Of a stretch of 42,785 nt of DNA, positions 29,249 to 37,878 are shown in pieces. The DNA lies in IMG/VR virus record IMGVR_UViG_3300003322_000772, positions 1 to 42,785 of that record; one strand, written 5' to 3'. A program made the position numbers and the translations under genes. The notes under the pieces were generated by a model that did not search any database, was not told the DNA's origin, and saw only the letters and a list, made by a program, of their open reading frames with translations. The DNA is from a virus. Within the stretch, counting starts at the first letter, position 1, and every line of letters begins with the position of its first letter.

Positions 29249-29710
29249 TTACTGTGCCTGCCCGTTTGCGATGAGCAAAGCTTTGATGGCGTTGACGAGG
29301 GCGATGGCAGTTGGAAGGTCCGTAGCATTTGCCGGGAGGGTTACGGGGCCTTGCGGGGCCTTGCCATTGAAGCCAGCCTTACCAACAACTGTCAAATCCG
29401 CGTCGACCTTGACATTGTTGAACTCCACATCCGCTAAGAGCAATGCGGCATCCTGGCGTAACTGACCAACGGCCGCGGACGAATCTGTCACCGTCGCCAG
29501 CATTGTCTGAATATTTCCTAGAGCGGCCAGGGCCTCACCCAAAGCTCCGCCATTAACAGACACTTCTGTAGCACTGGGAGGTGGATTGTCCGGGCTGTAG
29601 GCCTCCACCAGCCTTTTCCGTAGAATCTCCAGCCACCGTTGCCAGATGTCCCTATCGAACCCTGCTTCAGCATAGGGCGGTGTCGGTGGGATGGGCTGTT
29701 GTGAAGCCAT
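29249..29710 (-). CDS. Tail-associated protein, unknown
   Basis: 153 residues, ATG with GAGGA upstream. Begins with a Pro-rich stretch, then FDRDIWQRWLEILRKRLVEA, a helix often found in small proteins near tail fibres. Helical, Ala-rich middle, a beta turn region (VDADLTVVGKAGFNGKAPQG) and a helical end. The 'GKAGFNGKAPQG' run is collagen-like in spirit but too short to form a triple helix. Probably virion-associated. Confidence 0.6.
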   Translation of the reverse strand: MASQQPIPPTPPYAEAGFDRDIWQRWLEILRKRLVEAYSPDNPPPSATEVSVNGGALGEALAALGNIQTMLATVTDSSAAVGQLRQDAALLLADVEFNNVKVDADLTVVGKAGFNGKAPQGPVTLPANATDLPTAIALVNAIKALLIANGQAQ

Positions 29711-29722
29711 CTTCCTCTCCCG

Positions 29723-31039
29723 TCAGTACTTCCAGGCCGTCGCGTAGCCCAGAGCCCGCAGCTCCGGCAACTGCTTCTGGAGCCGTTGTCCGATGTCCGT
29801 GCGGTACATGGGACTGTTCGGGATTTCCAGCTCCTTCAGCACAGCATATGCGCACTCGCATGCATCTCTTACCGTGTCACCGGTCCCGGAAGTCACGAGA
29901 ACGTAGTCCCCGGCAGTGACCATCATCGGTTTCTCGACGATACTGCCGTTCACTTGCACTGGACCTTTGCCCAGCTTCATCTCGGCGGGATGGATGCAAT
30001 GCCGATTCTTGTTCGTGATACCCCACACGGGAAAGCCCGTTACAGCTTTCTTCGTCAGAGTGCTGTAGGGGAAGTCGGGAATGGCCATCACCACTCCGGC
30101 TGCAATCTCGAGATCGGGCTTGAACATGTCACGACCCTGCAACAGATCAAGCATCCATTCGACAGGCTCCGGGTGCAAGGCCTGCTGGATCTGGAAAAGA
30201 GGCCAGCCCGGACGACAGGTGAACTCCAGCGGCCACGGATTGCCCTTCTTGTCAATGATAACGGAGACGTCAATGAAGCCGGTGTACCCTTGACGGAAGA
30301 GCTCCCCTTCGAGCGGACACAGCATCTTCTGAGCCAGGCACGACTGTTCCTCGGTAACATAGCGCATCAGCGTGCCCATCTCGCCCGTATTGACGCCGAC
30401 TTCGCCATTCATGAGCTTCTTGAATTCGAAGTTTTCGAGGAAGTATTGCGAGAATCCATTGCGACCGAACCAGCCGCCCACTGCCATTTCGATGCCTGGG
30501 ATGAATTCCTGCATCAGGAAGTTGGGTTTCCCTTTGCCGACCCTCTGCCAGTGATCAAGCATGAAGCACATGTCCGCCGGGCTCTTGCTGACATACGAAA
30601 GGGCCTTGTCAGCGTCACCGTCGGGCTTCGAGACGTAGCGCTTCTGTGTCCTTTTGACCATTGCTATGGCTTGTGGATACGAGGAGAAGCAGATGCTGGG
30701 GATCGTGTCGATACCGGCAGCTTCAAGAACCCGCTGACCAGTCCCTCGCTCCAATTCCCAGGCAGCGGTGGCGACTGATGGTCCCCATAAGGGAAACCCC
30801 CGTTTGCGGTAGGGTTCCAGGGCGTGGAGGTACTTGGTATTGTCACTGCACATGATGAGGTCCGCCCACTTCATGTGAGGTTCCCAGGCATTGACCTTCT
30901 CAATGAGCCCATCCCCGACTTCGGAGCGGCCACCTTCCTTTGTGGGTCCCATAAAGACCCGCACGCTATGCCCTGCAGCCTCGCAGCGAAGGGCAAAGTC
31001 CAAAAAGCAGGAGGTAGCATCAATCAGAAGGATGTTCAT
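29723..31039 (-). CDS. PurD-like ATP-grasp ligase
   Basis: 438 residues. Overall architecture of phosphoribosylamine-glycine ligase (PurD): Rossmann-like start MNILLIDATSCFLDFALRCE, GPSVATAAWELERGTGQRVL (87-106), KPDGDADKAL (138-147), QEFIPGIEMAVGGWF (177-191), VNTGEMGT (216-223) and YTGFIDVSVIID with LEFTCRPGWP (252-280). ATP-grasp enzymes join a carboxylate to an amine. PurD has EFNxRFGDPE at the metal site; here it is EFTCRPGWPL, so Asn is replaced by Thr and the DPE block is lost, suggesting a different substrate. It sits alone in the late operon with no purine genes nearby. Palindrome copy 9 and a terminator lie upstream, so it is separately controlled. Confidence 0.82.
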   Translation of the reverse strand: MNILLIDATSCFLDFALRCEAAGHSVRVFMGPTKEGGRSEVGDGLIEKVNAWEPHMKWADLIMCSDNTKYLHALEPYRKRGFPLWGPSVATAAWELERGTGQRVLEAAGIDTIPSICFSSYPQAIAMVKRTQKRYVSKPDGDADKALSYVSKSPADMCFMLDHWQRVGKGKPNFLMQEFIPGIEMAVGGWFGRNGFSQYFLENFEFKKLMNGEVGVNTGEMGTLMRYVTEEQSCLAQKMLCPLEGELFRQGYTGFIDVSVIIDKKGNPWPLEFTCRPGWPLFQIQQALHPEPVEWMLDLLQGRDMFKPDLEIAAGVVMAIPDFPYSTLTKKAVTGFPVWGITNKNRHCIHPAEMKLGKGPVQVNGSIVEKPMMVTAGDYVLVTSGTGDTVRDACECAYAVLKELEIPNSPMYRTDIGQRLQKQLPELRALGYATAWKY

Positions 31040-31075
31040 GGCAGTTCAGGTCCGTTCGGTTGCAAGATTATTGGA

Positions 31076-31117
31076 GTTTTGTGCGCACGTTACAGCGGAG
31101 TAATGTGCGCGTAGAAT
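31076..31117. promoter_or_regulatory. 42-bp palindrome, copy 9
   Basis: Arms 31076-31093 and 31100-31117 with an unusual centre AGCGGA. It ends 36 bp before the ATP-grasp start and just after a terminator in the direction of that gene. Confidence 0.85.
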
Positions 31118-31130
31118 TCGGGACAGGGGG

Positions 31131-31188
31131 AAAAAACGGCCAGGCGCGGGTTGCAACTTCCCTGTGGGCCGTAGGCCCGGCCTGGCCC
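31131..31188 (-). terminator. Branched intrinsic terminator after the ejection genes
   Basis: Read on the minus strand: GGCCAGGC pairs with GCCTGGCC across a loop that contains its own GGGCC-TAC-GGCCC hairpin, and is followed by GTTTTTT. It ends the transcript of the ejection genes before the ATP-grasp gene. Confidence 0.75.
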
Positions 31189-31277
31189 AAGTCCCCGAAC
31201 CAGGAGACTTCAGGCTTCCACGTGCTGCCGCGGGGCGGTAGGGGGCACAGAATTGAGCTGGCCGTTGCCCAGTACCA

Positions 31278-31306
31278 TTGACAGAGGGGTGGCAGACCAT
31301 TATAAT
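31278..31306 (+). promoter_or_regulatory. Perfect consensus promoter facing against late transcription
   Basis: TTGACA (31278-31283), 17-bp spacer, TATAAT (31301-31306). All twelve bases match sigma70 consensus at optimal spacing. It points rightward, into the 3' end of the leftward ejection-protein gene, so any transcript would be antisense to it. No gene follows on the plus strand. Confidence 0.75.
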
Positions 31307-31361
31307 AAAACCGGGTTTACGCCCCCGGAGCTGTCGGGCAGGGGGCGGAGGGAGTGGGGGC

Positions 31362-33197
31362 TTACTCTTCCTCTTCTTCAGGACGTCGCCGCCCGGCAGC
31401 CTGGCCGGCGCTGATGCCGCCTTGCCGTGCCATCGCCATCATAAGCATCTGCTGCAGCTGCTGCGAGGCTCTCATCTTCAGCCCCTTGTCGTTCGTCCTC
31501 TTGACTGCCTCGGCCCCGATGCGCAGCTGCTTCAGATCGGCGGGATCGACCAGCTTAGCGTTCACGAGGACCTTCTGGAGACGCTCGAATTCCCCTGCGA
31601 TATCCTTCGGTGGCGTGTTCGCAAGGTGCTTGGCGACAGCACCCTGGATGAAGGGCAGTCCTTGCGGATCACGTGCGAGGCTCTTAGACATCTTCTGGAA
31701 CTCAGACGCCGAGCCGTAACCATACAGGAAGTAGGGCAGCTCATCCTTTGCCTTGGCCAGCTTCTCTGCACTGTAAGCATTTCGGTACTTGGCTTCGATA
31801 TCACCCAGGCCGATGCGGCTGGTATACTGGTTGAAGGCGTCACGCAAAGCCCCACGAATCTCCGTGGCCGTGGCAGAATCCACAGCAGCCGCGCCCGTGG
31901 CGGGCTTGCCTTCCAGTTGTTTGCCCCACTCACGAATTCTGTTGTCCACGGTCTCGGCATACTTGGCCCGCACGGCCGGATTCTTGAGCCGGTCCGCGGT
32001 CAGTGACTTCATCAGGTTCTGATAGTCGGCATTGCTAATGTTGCCGAGTTGGACTTCCGTTACCAGTTTCTTTCTGAACTCGGCGAATTCTGGTGTGGTG
32101 CTGAAGGTTTGACCTTGCTTTACAGCGTCTGTCACACCCTGAAACATGCGCTCACGGTAAATCTGGCTCGCTGGCTTGATCATCTGCGTGATGCGTTCCA
32201 TGTCCTCAGCCTGCTTGCGGGCAGCGGCTCCCTTTTCCTGGGCCTCCTTTTTGCCACGAGCGAAGGACTCTGGCAGGGCGCCCTCTGGGGCCGGCAGAGC
32301 TGGACGTTCGCCAGGCGACGGAGGAGTGCCACCAGGCCCACGGGGAACGATGCCCCGCTCCGGACTCAGCGGGGTCATCTCACCCGTGCTGGTCTCCCAC
32401 GGCGGACGTACACCTTGCTTAATACCATTCAGAGAAGGATCAGCTTTGCGAAGTGCTTCTTGCGTTGCGATTCGATTATCGCTGCCTACGAGATGATCGA
32501 CGTACCAGTCATCCGAACCGCCGAAGAGTTTCTGTTGCATCTTCTTCGCAGCAGCTTCATTAAGCTCGCGATTAGGGGAGAAGATGCCGCTGAAAGCCCG
32601 GCTCACACCAGGCACGTTGCCATAGGCAATGTTACTGACAAAGTGAAGCATCTTCGATGCTGTCTTGGTAAGGAAGGAGGCGGCAGTTTCGCCGGCCCCG
32701 CCAGCGGCAATCCCGGCACCGAAGGTTACTGCCTCCGGCGCACCCATTGCTTTACCGGCTTCATCCACGAGACCCATGGCAGCACCACCGCCAGCTCCAC
32801 GGATCATACGCTCTCGCAGAGGTAGAGCCGACATGGCCTCACCAGCGCCTTCGGCAAAGCGGCCGATGGGGCCAGGAATGACCTTCCCTGCCGCTTTCAG
32901 AACGCCCGGCAACGCGGCACCTGCAGCAGCGCCAGCCACAGCTCCGCCGCCCATGGCACCAGCAACTTCTTTGGGGGCTACAACCTCCGGCTCACGAGGC
33001 TTGAACCAATCCGCCACAGTTCGTGCAGCCCCACTCGCAGCATCCACGTCAACGGGAGTTGCCCCTTCCGTCGGGGCATAGCCCATTCCTTGCGAGCGAA
33101 TGTAATCTGCCAGCTTCTGGGCACTTTTGGTGTCCCCGTTGGCGTGGGCTTGCCGCAGTGCATCATAAGCGGCGGATAGGTCTTTGGCTTCGGCCAT
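31362..33197 (-). CDS. Large ejection (internal virion) protein
   Basis: 611 residues, AAAGGAACAAATC upstream of the ATG. It begins with a helical unit (LSAAYDALRQAHANGDTKSA, then QKLADYIRSQGMGY) typical of phage DNA-transfer proteins. Residues about 75-175 are Gly/Ala-rich hydrophobic stretches (VAGAMGGGAVAGAAAGAALPG, shortened here) that could insert into membrane. The rest is charged and helical with Gln-rich parts and ends in EEEEE. Third of three ejection-type genes in a row, so it is probably delivered from the capsid to form the DNA conduit. No enzymatic motif (such as lytic transglycosylase) is visible. Confidence 0.7.
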   Translation of the reverse strand: MAEAKDLSAAYDALRQAHANGDTKSAQKLADYIRSQGMGYAPTEGATPVDVDAASGAARTVADWFKPREPEVVAPKEVAGAMGGGAVAGAAAGAALPGVLKAAGKVIPGPIGRFAEGAGEAMSALPLRERMIRGAGGGAAMGLVDEAGKAMGAPEAVTFGAGIAAGGAGETAASFLTKTASKMLHFVSNIAYGNVPGVSRAFSGIFSPNRELNEAAAKKMQQKLFGGSDDWYVDHLVGSDNRIATQEALRKADPSLNGIKQGVRPPWETSTGEMTPLSPERGIVPRGPGGTPPSPGERPALPAPEGALPESFARGKKEAQEKGAAARKQAEDMERITQMIKPASQIYRERMFQGVTDAVKQGQTFSTTPEFAEFRKKLVTEVQLGNISNADYQNLMKSLTADRLKNPAVRAKYAETVDNRIREWGKQLEGKPATGAAAVDSATATEIRGALRDAFNQYTSRIGLGDIEAKYRNAYSAEKLAKAKDELPYFLYGYGSASEFQKMSKSLARDPQGLPFIQGAVAKHLANTPPKDIAGEFERLQKVLVNAKLVDPADLKQLRIGAEAVKRTNDKGLKMRASQQLQQMLMMAMARQGGISAGQAAGRRRPEEEEE

Positions 33198-33209
33198 GAT
33201 TTGTTCCTT

Positions 33210-34619
33210 TTACTTTGCTGGGTAGAGGTTCAGAAGGTCCTGGATGTCCGGTGGGGGTGCGGCGGCCTCCTGCCGGTTGAGGGTGTCCGTGATAGACTGC
33301 CGCAGGGATTTCATCTTCTTAATCGTACCCAGCTTAATTCCCTTCTTGGTCGCAGCCTCAATGACCTGTGCCGGAGAAGGATACTTCTCCAACCGCTTCT
33401 CCGCTTCCTCGCGGGTCTTCTGAATCTCCGGGTCCGGGCTCCTGGGCACAGCCTTCAGCCTTTCTCGAACGAAGTCCGCTGCATTGACAAGCTTGAACAT
33501 GATCTCCAGGTCCTTATCACCTGGCTTCGCCTCCACCATGTCGCTCATCTCTTTGATGACGTCCTTGTTCGCGGAGCGCCCGCTTCCTGCCGTCGCCAGC
33601 TGCGCAATCTCGAGACCCAGGCCCTTCGTCGCGGTCTGATAGATCTGCTGGATTTCCGGAGTCTGCTCGTTGCCGCTCATGTTCCGAACAGCATTGAGCA
33701 GGGTGTCGGGACTGCTTAAGTGGGCAAAGATGCTACCCGTTTGATTCTTGGCCATCGTGCCAACAAGGTCCAGACCGCGCACAGTCTCGTTGGCATAGTT
33801 GACAGCGGCGATGGTGTTACGACGGCGAATCTCGCCTCCGGCTGCCTGTTTCTCTTTACGGGCCTCGATAATGCTCTGAGCTAGTTGATTGCGAATAGCC
33901 AGGCTCTCTTTATGATATTCAGTGAGAGACTCGCGCGCCGCTGCCCTATCCTTCTGCGCCTCCACCCGCTCTTGATGGCGATCCTCCTCAGCTTGCTTGC
34001 GTTGACGCTCTTGTTCTTGGTGTTCACGGACCTTCTCCAGGTAGTCCAGCCTTTTCTGCCCGGTCAACGGTGCCATCGCACTCTGCGTTGCAAAGGCTTT
34101 GTACTTCGGATCGGATGGCAAAGGAATGTCAGCCGGATTCACTCCGGAAGCAAGTGCAGCGTCCACTAACTTCTTGTGATTCTCGGGGCTCGGGTCAGCC
34201 AGCACGTCTTGCGCAGCTGTGGAGAGGGCTTCGGCTTTGCGAACGCGAGCCTCTTCCAGGGTCTTCCCTTCTTTCTCAGCAATGTCAAGTTGACCCTTGG
34301 CGAGACGGTCCATCTCTTGTGCCCCGTCAAAGTCCCCACGGAGCAGAGCTTGCTGGCTCGCACGGCCATAGAGCTTTGCGAGTCCAGTGGCGTTAGTCGT
34401 AGGCTCCTCCTGCAGAGCCTGTTCAGATTGCAGCCACTGAGACATTGCTGTCTTATTCTGCAAAGCTTGCTGTTGCAGCTGATTGTTGATTTTGGCTGTT
34501 GCGATTTGCTGCTGACGGAGTTCAAGCTCAGCTTGCGACTGTCGCTGACCGAGAAGTGCCTGCTGACCGGCGAAGTCAGCAGCCGCGGCAGCGTCGAGAG
34601 CCGGAAAAGAAAGTGCCAT
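33210..34619 (-). CDS. Coiled-coil ejection (internal virion) protein
   Basis: 469 residues; start at 34619 with AAGGA-type site upstream. N-terminal 70 residues are Gln/Ala-rich helices (RQSQAELELRQQQIATAKIN). A long charged coiled coil spans about 195-265 (EHQEQERQRKQAEEDRHQER). The final part is helical. Composition and position between two other ejection-like proteins match the P22 gp7/gp20/gp16 style trio, though no residue-level homology is claimed. Confidence 0.7.
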   Translation of the reverse strand: MALSFPALDAAAAADFAGQQALLGQRQSQAELELRQQQIATAKINNQLQQQALQNKTAMSQWLQSEQALQEEPTTNATGLAKLYGRASQQALLRGDFDGAQEMDRLAKGQLDIAEKEGKTLEEARVRKAEALSTAAQDVLADPSPENHKKLVDAALASGVNPADIPLPSDPKYKAFATQSAMAPLTGQKRLDYLEKVREHQEQERQRKQAEEDRHQERVEAQKDRAAARESLTEYHKESLAIRNQLAQSIIEARKEKQAAGGEIRRRNTIAAVNYANETVRGLDLVGTMAKNQTGSIFAHLSSPDTLLNAVRNMSGNEQTPEIQQIYQTATKGLGLEIAQLATAGSGRSANKDVIKEMSDMVEAKPGDKDLEIMFKLVNAADFVRERLKAVPRSPDPEIQKTREEAEKRLEKYPSPAQVIEAATKKGIKLGTIKKMKSLRQSITDTLNRQEAAAPPPDIQDLLNLYPAK

Positions 34620-34631
34620 ATCCTTTGCTCC

Positions 34632-35222
34632 TTAGAAGATGGGACCGGCCGAATACGATGCGTTGTCAACAGGGGGTGACATCCAGTCTTTGAGCCAGCC
34701 ACCTACTTGGCCGGCGATGCCTTCACCCATCTGCTGGCCAGCGGCCGTTGCCCCGGCGAGGTTGCTCTGGATGAGGCCGGCAGCAGTTGCTGGGGAGCCA
34801 ATCTCGGCACCCGAAAGCAAGGCCAGTCTCTGGAACTGATTGCCGTATTCGGTCGACGCCAGATTCTGGCCATAAGACATCAACTCTGCAAGGCGGTTAC
34901 CGCTGTTCAGCATTCCGCTCGCCGCTGCACCACGATTGACAGCTTCCAGACCCTGGTCAAATCGAAACTTGTAAGAGGGGTCCGTCGGAGTGAAATTGCC
35001 CTGCATCAGCTGCTGCAAGGACTGCTGATACTGGCCGCGTTGTGCAGCAAAGGGATCGGCGGCGCCAACTGCGGAGCCGGGAGTGCCAGCGCCACCCGAG
35101 CCCGCTCCTCCACCACCAAGGGCACCGCCAAGCACACCGCCAATGAGACCCCCAACAGGGCCACCGAGGGCCGACCCCGCCGCGGAAAGGACTGGTTTGA
35201 GAAGTCCCGACAAGAAGCCCAT
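34632..35222 (-). CDS. Small ejection (internal virion) protein
   Basis: 196 residues; AAGGA 7 bases before ATG 35222. The N-terminal 50 residues are Gly/Ala/Leu-rich and hydrophobic (PVGGLIGGVLGGALGGGG). Then DPSYKFRFDQGLEAVNRGAA, SGMLNSGNRLAEL and YGQNLASTEYGNQF form a conserved pattern I recognise from many podovirus DNA-ejection proteins. First of three ejection genes; its own palindrome (copy 10) lies 24 bp upstream. Confidence 0.78.
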   Translation of the reverse strand: MGFLSGLLKPVLSAAGSALGGPVGGLIGGVLGGALGGGGAGSGGAGTPGSAVGAADPFAAQRGQYQQSLQQLMQGNFTPTDPSYKFRFDQGLEAVNRGAAASGMLNSGNRLAELMSYGQNLASTEYGNQFQRLALLSGAEIGSPATAAGLIQSNLAGATAAGQQMGEGIAGQVGGWLKDWMSPPVDNASYSAGPIF

Positions 35223-35246
35223 GTTGAAATCCTTTCAGTTTCGAGA

Positions 35247-35288
35247 ATTCCACGCGCACATTACTCCATTGTAATGTGCGCACAAAAC
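35247..35288. promoter_or_regulatory. 42-bp palindrome, copy 10
   Basis: Arms 35247-35264 and 35271-35288, centre TCCATT. It sits between the gp10-like stop and the first ejection gene. Confidence 0.86.
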
Positions 35289-35291
35289 TCA

Positions 35292-36683
35292 TCACGTATT
35301 ACCAAGGTTAATATCGAATTCGAATGCTTCCAGTCTCAACGGTGTGTTGTCCGTATGCAGGAGCTCAAAGGCCCTGCGTCTGCTGCGGCCCAGACTTCGG
35401 AGCTGCTTCCGCATGGACGACATATCAACAGTGCGGAAGGTAGAGTAGCTCTGGTAGTCATCATCCGAATAACGAACGGATACGGTAGTCGAGGCTGTAT
35501 CCCCTACGAGTGTGAGGGCCGAGAAGAATTTCTCTTTTGTACTTCCCCCATCATAGGGCAGAGTCCGAATCCGGCACTGGATAGCCCCCGACACGTCACT
35601 GTACGTTGAGGACGATAGCAAATCCACGTGACCGGCCGTCGTATGCAGCAGATAGTCGTTCATGCCATCGGTGACGTAGAAGGAATATGGCCAGTACGAT
35701 TCCACACTGCCGTTGTATCCTGTCCAGACATACCACTCCTGCATCGTCAAGTCCAGAACCAGCGTAATGTTGAGGTCGCCGAGCAGAAGACAGTAGAAAT
35801 TATGCCCTGTGTACTTGAAAGCCAGGGCCCGAACCAAGGACAGGTTGCTGCGATTGAGCACCTTCTCCACGAACGGAGTGGAGAGGTCAGCCATCGATAG
35901 ACCCGTGAGCATGCGGACAGTGCGTCCACGTGAACCTCCTTGAGAGAGGAAGATAGTTTTGTCGTCCATGGTGACGACGGAATCACCACTGGCACAGCCC
36001 AGCTTGTACGAAGCATTCCCGGCGGGGGAAAGGGGGCTGCCCGGCGGCGGATTGTTGTTGTCGTAGAATCCCTGCGTGCCCTTCGAACAAAAGGCCATTG
36101 CGTAGTTCAGATGGCGGAAGAGCACAACTCCCTGGCCCAGAGCCTGGTCCGTACCGATGAAGTTGAGCGCGGACCATTGTGTCGGGTCTTGAAGTGCCGA
36201 ACCGTGGATGATCCCGTCCTTTCCCATCACGTAATACGTCCCGTCGATGAGCACGAGGCCTCGAACAGTCGTTGCCGGGTAATCCGAGTCCGTGACCTTT
36301 GTGAACGTGATGCCATCAAATGTCCACATCCCAGCCGTCGATTTCAACACCGCAATGGTACTGCTACCAAAAGTGACATCGGAAACCACATCATACAGCA
36401 GATTGAAGACCGTCACCGACGGAATGGTTGCGGCCAATGACCTGTCCAGTGCCCACACCGTATCGTTAATGATTACATAGGACTTCCCATTGAGGTTGAA
36501 GGCCCCTTGCCCAGTCCCGACTGCGAAACTGGCAAAGAGGCTCGTCCCCGGCCTTTTGACCACGAGTTCCCGACCAGGTTCCTGATCGACGTACGAATTG
36601 TAAAGGACGGAATCCTTTGTCAGAGTTCCGTCCCTTGTAGTGATGGTTTGCCGCAGGGGAAACCTTGGGTCATCGGTTGGCAT
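35292..36683 (-). CDS. P22 gp10-like tail hub (packaged DNA stabilisation) protein
   Basis: 463 residues. It shows the typical start of the gp10 family: a SVLYNSYVDQEPG segment, then VVKRPGTSLFASFAVGTGQG, followed by short strand repeats that fit a beta-propeller-like hub (YVIINDTVWALDRSL, TKVTDSDYPATTVRGLVLID). DPTQWSALNF and LFRHLNYAMAFCSKGTQGFYD match the conserved middle. It plugs the portal channel after packaging and carries the tailspike in P22. It overlaps the gp4-like gene by 14 bp, the same order as in P22. Confidence 0.82.
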   Translation of the reverse strand: MPTDDPRFPLRQTITTRDGTLTKDSVLYNSYVDQEPGRELVVKRPGTSLFASFAVGTGQGAFNLNGKSYVIINDTVWALDRSLAATIPSVTVFNLLYDVVSDVTFGSSTIAVLKSTAGMWTFDGITFTKVTDSDYPATTVRGLVLIDGTYYVMGKDGIIHGSALQDPTQWSALNFIGTDQALGQGVVLFRHLNYAMAFCSKGTQGFYDNNNPPPGSPLSPAGNASYKLGCASGDSVVTMDDKTIFLSQGGSRGRTVRMLTGLSMADLSTPFVEKVLNRSNLSLVRALAFKYTGHNFYCLLLGDLNITLVLDLTMQEWYVWTGYNGSVESYWPYSFYVTDGMNDYLLHTTAGHVDLLSSSTYSDVSGAIQCRIRTLPYDGGSTKEKFFSALTLVGDTASTTVSVRYSDDDYQSYSTFRTVDMSSMRKQLRSLGRSRRRAFELLHTDNTPLRLEAFEFDINLGNT

Positions 36684-37383
36684 ATTGTCCCATCGGGTTA
36701 GGAGTGAAGAACACGGAAGCCTGCTCTTGCTGACTGTCTACGAAGGTTTTGCGGTACTCTCGGGCCTTCATGGCAACACGATCCAGGACATTGTCACGAG
36801 CTCCCTGATCCATACCAATCTCATCAGCCAAGCCCCATTTGAGCATCTGGAAGGCTTCCTGAGGGAAATCGGGATTGTCTGTTGCGAGGTCGAAGTCTTG
36901 CACCGGCCGCTGAATCACCACATGCATAGTTGTGGAAGAGTCGAACGGCACATTGTACAGAGTCACAATACCATTGCCGAGCTGCGGATCATAGTACAGC
37001 TGATTCGGAATGCCCTGCGCTTGCTTCATGCCCAGAGTGTCGTAGTCGTAGCGACTCGTAATCGTTAATGAGACATCGGACTGGCTTGCATTCGTTCTCA
37101 AATATGCATCCAGGATGCGCAGAGGACGTGGCTGGTTGATGAGGGGGCCGATTTGATACTGATTCTGTGCCGCCACCATCGGGATGGCGAGGTCCTGCAC
37201 ACACCACAGAAATAGCCCATCGAGCACGAGGGCCTTGCAAAAGATATTGAGGGACTGAGCGCACGAGCTCATGACTTCCGGAGGGATCGTATCCCCGATG
37301 CCATAGACCTGCAACACACGAAGTGCTGCTGTAATAAGGTCATCCCTGTTGATGGTGAAGTCGTAAGAGCCGCTCGTAGCCAT
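36670..37383 (-). CDS. P22 gp4-like head-tail adaptor
   Basis: 237 residues. RDDLITAALRVLQVYGIGDT, then helices with SLNIFCKALVLDGLFLWCVQ, then ISRYDYDTLG-like and NQLYYDPQLGNG segments (here TSRYDYDTLGMKQAQGIPNQ) fit the adaptor proteins that bind under the portal and extend the channel. The last third, PDFPQEAFQMLKWGLADEIG, is the usual C-terminal helix. It is longer than P22 gp4 (166 residues) but of the length common in other podoviruses. Gene order before the gp10-like protein supports the call. Confidence 0.78.
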   Translation of the reverse strand: MATSGSYDFTINRDDLITAALRVLQVYGIGDTIPPEVMSSCAQSLNIFCKALVLDGLFLWCVQDLAIPMVAAQNQYQIGPLINQPRPLRILDAYLRTNASQSDVSLTITSRYDYDTLGMKQAQGIPNQLYYDPQLGNGIVTLYNVPFDSSTTMHVVIQRPVQDFDLATDNPDFPQEAFQMLKWGLADEIGMDQGARDNVLDRVAMKAREYRKTFVDSQQEQASVFFTPNPMGQYANR

Positions 37384-37395
37384 ACTTTCCCCCTT

Positions 37396-37809
37396 CTATC
37401 GAGCCGTTTTGATGCAGGTGATAATGAGGGAGAAGCTCAGGATCTGACCTGCGGTCGCGCCTTGCGTGGTAGCCGTGATATTACCTGTACCACCTGCCCC
37501 AGCATTGTTGACGAGGCCACCGAAGTTCCAGTATTTCATCTTGCCGCGGCCGACGAGCTCTTCGATGCGAACTGGGGTTGTACCGTCCCAGAAGAGATTG
37601 ACAGACAACAGATCCTCGATGGAATACTGAATTTCCTCGATCCGAAGATTGGCCGCTTTAACCGCGCCACTGAAGTCAATGCCCTGCAATGTTGCCGGGG
37701 ATAGCACAGTAGTGCTCGAGAGGTCGCCCGAATCAAGTACGCCTTCGAACTTGACGACCACATTGCGCGGTCCATCCAGAAGGATTTGGGTAGTAGTCGA
37801 ATTTGCCAT
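37396..37809 (-). CDS. Small structural protein between capsid and connector genes
   Basis: 137 residues. Beta-rich: RNVVVKFEGVLDSGD, then KAANLRIEEIQYSIEDLLSV, NLFWDGTTPVRIEELVGRGK and QILSFSLIITCIKTAR. Proteins of this type often sit near head genes in podoviruses and are found in virions, but I know no defined role. A terminator precedes it, so it starts the lower-expressed connector part of the late operon. Confidence 0.65.
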   Translation of the reverse strand: MANSTTTQILLDGPRNVVVKFEGVLDSGDLSSTTVLSPATLQGIDFSGAVKAANLRIEEIQYSIEDLLSVNLFWDGTTPVRIEELVGRGKMKYWNFGGLVNNAGAGGTGNITATTQGATAGQILSFSLIITCIKTAR

Positions 37810-37826
37810 TGCGATTCCTCAGACGG

Positions 37827-37852
37827 AAAAAAGCAGGGACCGAAGCCCCTGC
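37827..37852 (-). terminator. Intrinsic terminator after the capsid gene block
   Basis: Minus strand: GCAGGG, 8-nt loop, CCCTGC, then TTTTTT. It lies 26 bp after the stop of the beta-helical gene and should lower expression of the connector genes relative to the capsid genes. Confidence 0.88.
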
Positions 37853-37878
37853 CCACGCCGCCGCAGCGGCATTCGGGG

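Larger units (their letters stand above)
31040..31361. other. 322-bp control segment between late genes
   Basis: It holds, from right to left, the end of a GC-rich hairpin (CGCCCCC with GGGGGCG around 31320-31347), a perfect consensus promoter on the plus strand (31278-31306), a minus-strand terminator (31131-31188) and palindrome copy 9 (31076-31117). No gene is seen. Confidence 0.65.

Noticed and set aside
31278-32006. A plus-strand frame beginning in the antisense promoter
   Set aside because: Its start codon overlaps the -35 box so it could not be translated from that promoter, and it is antisense to the ejection gene.
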